DNA of 6,088 nt from T3Sed10-241 sp036751905 (GTDB lineage: Bacteria > Bacteroidota > Bacteroidia > Flavobacteriales_D > Cryomorphaceae), in the NCBI GenBank assembly GCA_036751905.1, contig DAIOTP010000172.1:1-6088 (forward strand). The letters run 5' to 3'. Shown here piece by piece: positions 6,018-6,088 of the stretch; the first letter of the stretch is position 1; each line of letters opens with the position of its first letter. Both the position numbers and the translations under genes were made by a program. Under the pieces are notes generated by a model that was not told where the DNA came from, searched no databases, and saw only the letters and a program-made list of their open reading frames with translations.

Positions 6018-6088
6018 TTAGGCCATCCTCACTAAAAATTCCTCCAGCTCCTTTTTCAACTCCTGGCTTTTCGGGCCGATGAGGGCTT
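6018..6088 (-). CDS. C-terminal end of a convergent gene, 5' part beyond the right edge
   Basis: Read from the right edge, the frame gives A-L-I-G-P-K-S-Q-E-L-K-K-E-L-E-E-F-L-V-R-M-A and stops with TAA (6020-6018), nine bases from the stop of gene 3. The frame and most residues are kept in the copy at 4061-4131, which supports it being coding. The lysine- and glutamate-rich end would form an amphipathic helix. About 23 residues are too few to name a family. The two converging stops sit in a short inverted repeat (CTAAG at 6005-6009, CTTAG at 6017-6021), too weak to call a terminator. Confidence 0.55.
   Translation of the reverse strand, partial: ALIGPKSQELKKELEEFLVRMA
6022..6088. repeat. 3' flank of the tandem duplication, copy 2 (runs off the edge)
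   Basis: Counterpart of 4065-4131 with two substitutions, still matching at the last base of the window. Whether a further propeller unit follows cannot be seen. Confidence 0.95.

Overview
The window looks like an accessory region of a Bacteroidota genome (a Saprospiria, Cytophagia or Flavobacteriia-type organism). The case rests on three large plus-strand genes, each with an N-terminal signal peptide and a C-terminal type IX secretion (T9SS, Por) sorting domain with an F-P-N-P motif. It is also supported by A-rich or A/U-rich translation starts without Shine-Dalgarno sequences and by TAnnTTTG promoter-like motifs. No housekeeping gene, RNA gene, CRISPR array or transposase was recognised.

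Layout. Positions 1-53 may hold, on the minus strand, a fragment of an NAD-dependent epimerase-like (extended SDR) gene, ending at an abrupt drop in GC. Positions 54-692 are mostly AT-rich with no convincing gene; they hold a small triplicated heptamer. Gene 1 (693-2315) encodes a 540-residue secreted, cysteine-containing protein of unknown function. Gene 2 (2312-4051) overlaps it by four bases (ATGA) and encodes a T9SS-exported protein with seven SBBP-type beta-propeller repeats. Gene 3 (4266-6008) is a diverged tandem paralogue of gene 2. A minus-strand gene converges on gene 3 and runs off the right edge; a decayed copy of its 3' end lies between genes 2 and 3.

The main structure is an imperfect tandem duplication of about 1.95 kb. 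Each unit has a near-identical 129-bp 5' module (2287-2415 and 4241-4369), a strongly diverged propeller body, and a near-identical 3' flank of at least 67 bp (4065-4131 and 6022-6088). The 5' module contains the last codons of gene 1, the gene 2/3 start, the signal peptide and a perfect 12-bp inverted repeat with a 5-base loop. A relic of the gene 1 tail in front of gene 3 shows that gene 2 sits in the older context and gene 3 is the added copy.

Inferred biology: gene 1 and gene 2 are probably translationally coupled and exported together to the cell surface or medium. Gene 3, cut off from gene 1, may have its own promoter (TAnnTTTG motif at 4224-4231). The constant-end, variable-body architecture would allow in-frame recombination between the paralogues. 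That is the most interesting possibility here, but no recombinase is visible and the idea is untested.
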